Shown: positions 60,079 through 64,000 of the stretch, one piece after another
Layout: each line of letters opens with the position of its first letter
How positions within the stretch are numbered: the stretch's first letter is position 1
Origin: Chitinophagaceae bacterium
GTDB taxonomy: Bacteria > Bacteroidota > Bacteroidia > Chitinophagales > UBA10324
DNA: 64,000 bases
Direction of reading: 5' to 3'
NCBI GenBank assembly: GCA_947469485.1
Contig: CANIPU010000009.1
Location: 1-64,000, forward strand
The notes under the pieces: generated by a model
What the model was told of the DNA's origin: nothing
Database searches by the model: none
What the model saw: the letters and a program-made list of their open reading frames with translations, nothing else
Position numbers and translations under genes: made by a program

Positions 60079-61791
60079 GTGAATATTAAATTGAAAAGCG
60101 ATTTTTATTTTTACTGTTATTCGCTAAAAATAAAACTTGTTCTGAAAAAGCTGCTTACAATTATAATCGTATTAAACATCTGCTGTTTATCTGAACTTTA
60201 TGCAGGTCCTGGTTTTGAATCAGATACAGTATGTGTAGGCAATCCAACATCTTTTACTTTAACCGGAGCAGCAGGGGTAACATTTGTCAGATGGAATTTT
60301 GGCGACTTATCAGTAACAAATGATACTTCAAATAATTTTAACCCAACATATTCCTATCCATACGGCGGTATATTTAGCGTGAAACTTATTTTTTACATCG
60401 GAACAATAAAAGATTCGGTTACTCAAAATGTTTTGTCGCTTGGAATACCTACACCAGGGCTACCTGCCGATTACACATTATGTGCTGGAACTTATGGTCT
60501 TAATGCTAATTACCCGTTTGGAGATAGTTATTTATGGTCAACCGGTGCAACTACTCAAGGAATTCAATACAGCATTCCCGGAATTTATTGGGTGCAGGTT
60601 ACCAATGTTTGTGGTATTGGTAGTGATACATTTAATGTAACATTTATTTATCCACCACCAGCTATGTTACCTACAACTTCCTATTTATGTCCAGGCGGCG
60701 ATGAAGACACATTAGTTGCGGGACCAAATCAACCAAACTATTCATTTCAATGGGCGACAGGTGAAACAACCAATTCAATAATTGTAAATCAAACAGGAAA
60801 TTATTTTGTTCAAATTCATAATCAATGCGGCAATTTAAATGCGTATTGCAATGTTACAAACCTTTTACCTCCAATAGTAGAACTAGGTGCTAATGATACT
60901 GCAATTTGTGGACAAATCTATCTACCCTATGATATTTGGATTCCTTCCTGTGATATTTGTTATTATAATTGGAGCAACGGTGAAACAATGTCTTTTAATT
61001 TAATATCTAATGAAGGTACATTTTGGGCTACTATAACAAATGAATGCGGAATTGCATCTGACACTATTAAAATTGATTCAGTTCCTTACCCTTCATATGT
61101 TTTCGGAAATGATACCACCCTTTGTAATGATGAAACATTATCTTTTAATTTATCATTGGAAGACGGAGATTTTTTATGGCAGGATGGTAGTACTGATTCA
61201 AGTTATTCAATTAACCAGACTGGGGTTTATTATGTAACTCAACATACAATTTGTTCAACTTTGACTGATACTATAATTGTTAAAAAACTTACATTATCCC
61301 TTGATTTTAATATTGGTGATACTCTTCTTTGCAGAGGGGATACTTTGGTTTTAAATGCTACTCAACCTGAAGGAATTTACAACTGGAATACAGGAAGTAC
61401 CGATTCTATTATCAAGATAAATTCTGAAGGTACCTATCACATTTCTGTTTCAAACTATTGCGGTTTGCTAGAAGATGAAGCAACTATTTATTTCGAAAAC
61501 TGTAACTCTTGTATTCATATTCCTACTGCATTTTCTCCAAATCAAGATGGTCACAATGACCAATTCAAAGTAAAGCATGATTGTATTTTAACAAATTATG
61601 AAATACATATTTTTAACAGATGGGGACAAGAACTTTTTTCTTCAAACAATCCTGATGCAATTTGGGATGGAAAATATCAAGGTGAAGATCAACCAATAGA
61701 AGTGTATGTATATGAATTGAAATATTCAAAATCAGATTTAGTTAATATAACTTTTGAATTTTTAAGTGGAAATATTACTTTACTCAGATAG
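60079..61791 (+). CDS. T9SS type-B (gliding-motility-associated, CHU_C) secreted protein
   Basis: The start is uncertain: a GTG at 60079 gives a long N-terminus, and the signal peptide proper is LLTIIIVLNICCLSELYAG. A PKD-like domain follows (SFTLTGAAGVTFVRWNFGDL, YPYGGIFSVKLIFYIG). Then come about five Ig-like repeats of 80-85 residues with a YxWxxGxxT-type strand (YLWSTGATTQGIQYSIPGIY, FQWATGETTNSIIVNQTGNY, YYNWSNGETMSFNLISNEGT, FLWQDGSTDSSYSINQTGVY, YNWNTGSTDSIIKINSEGTY). The end is a type-B sorting domain (PTAFSPNQDGHNDQFKV, IFNRWGQELFSS, GNITLLR). It is expected to be a cell-surface adhesin-like protein. It is convergent with a PorP/SprF gene. Confidence 0.87.
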   Translation: MNIKLKSDFYFYCYSLKIKLVLKKLLTIIIVLNICCLSELYAGPGFESDTVCVGNPTSFTLTGAAGVTFVRWNFGDLSVTNDTSNNFNPTYSYPYGGIFSVKLIFYIGTIKDSVTQNVLSLGIPTPGLPADYTLCAGTYGLNANYPFGDSYLWSTGATTQGIQYSIPGIYWVQVTNVCGIGSDTFNVTFIYPPPAMLPTTSYLCPGGDEDTLVAGPNQPNYSFQWATGETTNSIIVNQTGNYFVQIHNQCGNLNAYCNVTNLLPPIVELGANDTAICGQIYLPYDIWIPSCDICYYNWSNGETMSFNLISNEGTFWATITNECGIASDTIKIDSVPYPSYVFGNDTTLCNDETLSFNLSLEDGDFLWQDGSTDSSYSINQTGVYYVTQHTICSTLTDTIIVKKLTLSLDFNIGDTLLCRGDTLVLNATQPEGIYNWNTGSTDSIIKINSEGTYHISVSNYCGLLEDEATIYFENCNSCIHIPTAFSPNQDGHNDQFKVKHDCILTNYEIHIFNRWGQELFSSNNPDAIWDGKYQGEDQPIEVYVYELKYSKSDLVNITFEFLSGNITLLR

Positions 61792-61831
61792 AGATTATCT
61801 ATAAAATTATAATTCTAAAATTAATTTTTAT

Positions 61832-62842
61832 TTAAAATCTAGGGCAAAAAACTATTTTCTTGTTGAATCTTGGAATACACCCAATATAAATTATAGACAA
61901 CTCGGGCCCTCCCTTTGTTTCACTTACATCAGATAGCTTAGACATATTTAAATCATAATTAAATGCAAAACTCATTTGATCCATATCAAATCTCGTTACA
62001 ATTACAAGAGCATCATTCCACCTATACCATGGTCCTAAATATACACCATATTTACTATTTTTCATTTTGTCTAAATCTATTCTCAGGAAACTTCCAATCA
62101 CAATTTCTTGATTAGATCCTTGAAGAGAATATTGAAATTTCGGGTAAAATTCAAATCTAGAACTTGCATGCAGATTCGCTCCAGCATTAAGTACTAATTT
62201 TCTATAAATTTTTGAAGTGCCATCATCAAAAAAAGATTTTACTGGTTTGTTAACATGAAAAACAGCTGCACCCATTGTAAAACTATTTTGAAACGACGGA
62301 GGAATAAAATTGTAAGTTAATCCTGCGGATAAATCAAAGAATGATAAAGTATTTAAACTAATATTTTCCTGAGTTGGTCCTAAAGGATTGAATACTTGGT
62401 ATTGATCATTAAAAACGAGGTTTGTATAATCAATATTTGCTGTTGAAAATCCAATCATAATTCCACCGCCTAAATAATGATGGTTAAAATTGTCCAAAGG
62501 TCTGTGAATGCTACCTGCAAGGCCAAATTGAGTTGTTGTAAATTTTGAATCGCCAGTCTTATCAACTGATGCATCTATTCCAATTCCAAATAATCCTTTC
62601 TTTTTTGAATTAATTCTTCTGATGTCCCCAGATGCATGAAATGTTTTAAAAGGAACAGTTACACTTCTCCACTGAACTTTATAATTAGCAACAAGTCTAT
62701 AATCACAATTAAAAAATCCTGCATTTGCTGGATTTTGTAATAAAGGTGCAGAATAAAATTGTGAAAAATGTATGTCCTGAGCTTTTAAACCAGAAATTGA
62801 AAGGCATATAAAAAAAACAAAAATCTTTAGCCATCTGATCAT
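61832..62842 (-). CDS. PorP/SprF-family type IX secretion membrane protein
   Basis: PorP/SprF proteins are outer-membrane barrels that work with T9SS to export or attach type-B cargo such as SprB. The 336-residue protein has a signal peptide (FVFFICLSISGLKAQ) and the family start DIHFSQFYSAPLLQNPANAG. Conserved strands follow (YKVQWRSVTVPFKTFHASGD, GLFGIGIDASVDKTGDSKF, HYLGGGIMIGFSTANIDY, KYGVYLGPWYRWNDALVIV), then MDQMSFAFNYDLNMSKLSDV and GPELSIIYIGC. Its ATG overlaps the stop of the upstream type-B protein (ATGA), a pairing typical for dedicated cargo and helper. Confidence 0.93.
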   Translation of the reverse strand: MIRWLKIFVFFICLSISGLKAQDIHFSQFYSAPLLQNPANAGFFNCDYRLVANYKVQWRSVTVPFKTFHASGDIRRINSKKKGLFGIGIDASVDKTGDSKFTTTQFGLAGSIHRPLDNFNHHYLGGGIMIGFSTANIDYTNLVFNDQYQVFNPLGPTQENISLNTLSFFDLSAGLTYNFIPPSFQNSFTMGAAVFHVNKPVKSFFDDGTSKIYRKLVLNAGANLHASSRFEFYPKFQYSLQGSNQEIVIGSFLRIDLDKMKNSKYGVYLGPWYRWNDALVIVTRFDMDQMSFAFNYDLNMSKLSDVSETKGGPELSIIYIGCIPRFNKKIVFCPRF

Positions 62843-64000
62843 CTTATCAAAGTAATATTTCCTTGTTTCCTAATCAATTGTCCGGTGCTGCAAACTGCTT
62901 CTAAATAATAATCAAACACCTCAGGCTCACTTAGTTTTCCATTAAATGTACCATCCCAATTCGCTCCAAAATTAGTACTTTCAAAAACCAATTGTCCCCA
63001 TCTATTAAAAATTCTTAAAAAATTTAATTTTGTAATCCCTACGCCTTCAAGCTGAACCTCATCATTTAAGCCGTCTCCATTGGGTGTAAAGGCATTTGGT
63101 ATAAATAGAACATCGTCATTACAAAAAACATTTATAATAGTTGTATCCTCGTCTTTACAACCATTAATATCAGTTAGCGTAACTGAATATATAGTAGTTT
63201 GAAGTGGACTTGCTATTGGATTATTACAAGTATTGCAACTTAAAGTTGTATCAGGTATCCATAAATAAGTACCAGTTCCAGGATTTGAAATATTATATCC
63301 TGAAAGTTGAGCAGTTGTGCCTACAAAAATTGTTTGGTCCGGTCCTGCTAATACTGTTGGCAAAGGGAAGATGCACACTTCTACATCGCCAGTATCTGCA
63401 AAACAGCCCAATTCATCTGAAACATAAATTGTATAAGTAATTGAATTTACAGGAGTTGCAGTAACACATGAAACTGTGGATGAATCTAACCCTGTAATTG
63501 GTTTCCATTGATAAAAACTAATTGTAGATGAACTTACACAAAGTTGAGAATATTCCCCTTTACAAATACATGTATCATTTGGAAATAAGGCAGTAAAAGG
63601 AAACAAGACAAAAATTTTAAGGGAGTCGGTTCCTTGACAACCAAATATATCAGTTCCAATTACAGTATAAAAAATCGAATCTGCAGGGCAGGCAATTGGA
63701 TTTGGAATAGAATCATTCAATAAATCAGTAGATGGAGTCCATGCATAAAAAATTGCTCCGGTCGCATTTAATTGAGTACAGGTTCCTGAACAAATTTTCT
63801 TATCAATTCCTGCATCAACTATTGGTAAAGGGTGTACTGTAATTAAAACGGTATCATTATTCTTACAACCGTTAGTATCTGTTACAGTTAAAGTATATGT
63901 TGTTGAAATAGACGGAGTAGCAATAGGATTTAATATTGTACTATCGGAAAGAGACGCAGATGGATTCCATAAATAAATTAATGCACTAGAAGAACCATTC
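62839..64000 (-). CDS. Type-B T9SS adhesin-like protein, 5' end beyond the window
   Basis: The minus frame is open from the stop at 62839 to the end of the window, at least 387 residues, with no stop or start to close it. It carries Ig-like units of about 80-90 residues, each with a cysteine-rich CxGxD/DxxGC motif and a YTVYVTD-type last strand (SITYTIYVSDELGCFADTGD, TTIYSVTLTDINGCKDEDTT). It ends in a CHU_C type-B sorting domain (PNAFTPNGDGLNDEVQL, IFNRWGQLVFES, GNITLIR). The Asp/Cys-rich repeats resemble SprB-like surface adhesins. The overlapping PorP/SprF gene downstream is its likely export partner. How large the whole protein is cannot be seen. Confidence 0.88.
   Translation of the reverse strand, partial: NGSSSALIYLWNPSASLSDSTILNPIATPSISTTYTLTVTDTNGCKNNDTVLITVHPLPIVDAGIDKKICSGTCTQLNATGAIFYAWTPSTDLLNDSIPNPIACPADSIFYTVIGTDIFGCQGTDSLKIFVLFPFTALFPNDTCICKGEYSQLCVSSSTISFYQWKPITGLDSSTVSCVTATPVNSITYTIYVSDELGCFADTGDVEVCIFPLPTVLAGPDQTIFVGTTAQLSGYNISNPGTGTYLWIPDTTLSCNTCNNPIASPLQTTIYSVTLTDINGCKDEDTTIINVFCNDDVLFIPNAFTPNGDGLNDEVQLEGVGITKLNFLRIFNRWGQLVFESTNFGANWDGTFNGKLSEPEVFDYYLEAVCSTGQLIRKQGNITLIR

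Noticed and set aside
1-64000. Search for tRNA, rRNA, CRISPR arrays, insertion sequences, prophage or integron features
   Set aside because: No cloverleaf or T-arm-like sequence, regular spaced repeats, transposase, integrase or phage structural proteins were seen by eye; small RNAs without strong structure could still be missed.

Overview
This window is a chromosomal segment of a Bacteroidota bacterium. The evidence is the short primary sigma factor without region 1.1, the many secreted proteins ending in type IX secretion system (T9SS) sorting domains, a PorP/SprF protein, a TamL-like lipoprotein, the futalosine menaquinone genes, few Shine-Dalgarno sequences, and promoters of the TTTG-N18-to-23-TAnnTTTG type. 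The DNA is AT-rich and evenly composed. I see no prophage, insertion sequence, CRISPR array, rRNA or tRNA. The family cannot be fixed from this sequence alone.

Layout. 1-9.1 kb: truncated lon (minus), then rpoD, a small exported protein, ffh, rpsP, rimM, comEC, an enoyl-CoA hydratase-like gene and a Met-rich exported protein. 9.1-15.2 kb: a minus block with a PLP enzyme, arfB, a bifunctional-nuclease-domain protein and etfA/etfB, then small envelope genes and a relic where pieces of two T9SS sorting domains meet. 15.2-24.3 kb: pnp and rpsO (minus), then an OsmC protein, queD, a DUF1569 gene, a T9SS propeller protein, guaA and a binding-protein-like lipoprotein. 24.3-31.1 kb: two large T9SS cargo proteins around a CDF metal transporter. 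31.3-34.5 kb: a pteridine block (PTPS/QueD-like, folE, methyltransferase) divergent from mqnB-mqnD.

34.5-40.2 kb is the most system-like part. A CcoI-type copper P-ATPase is divergent from a Crp/Fnr-family regulator. The regulator is followed by a DUF2892 membrane protein, two tandem single-domain rhodaneses and a persulfide dioxygenase fused to two rhodanese domains, one of which has lost its cysteine. A 13-base palindrome-containing sequence, TGAT-TTTT-ATCA preceded by A, occurs in the ATPase/regulator gap and again just before the dioxygenase. I read it as a candidate operator of the regulator.

40.2-64 kb: miaE, tamL and an RNA methyltransferase whose start codons lie back to back, a lipoprotein MsrA, a DEAD-box helicase, a large VPS10/BNR-repeat protein, small envelope genes, dnaK, a DUF4249-like lipoprotein, panB, a T9SS M1 aminopeptidase, a 3-hydroxyacyl-CoA dehydrogenase, a type-B T9SS protein, and a PorP/SprF gene overlapping the end of a second type-B T9SS protein that runs off the window.

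Most genes are housekeeping: translation, protein targeting, RNA decay, chaperone, purine, pantothenate, menaquinone and queuosine precursors, and acyl-CoA oxidation with ETF. The accessory content is mainly T9SS-exported surface proteins and the sulfur/persulfide cluster.
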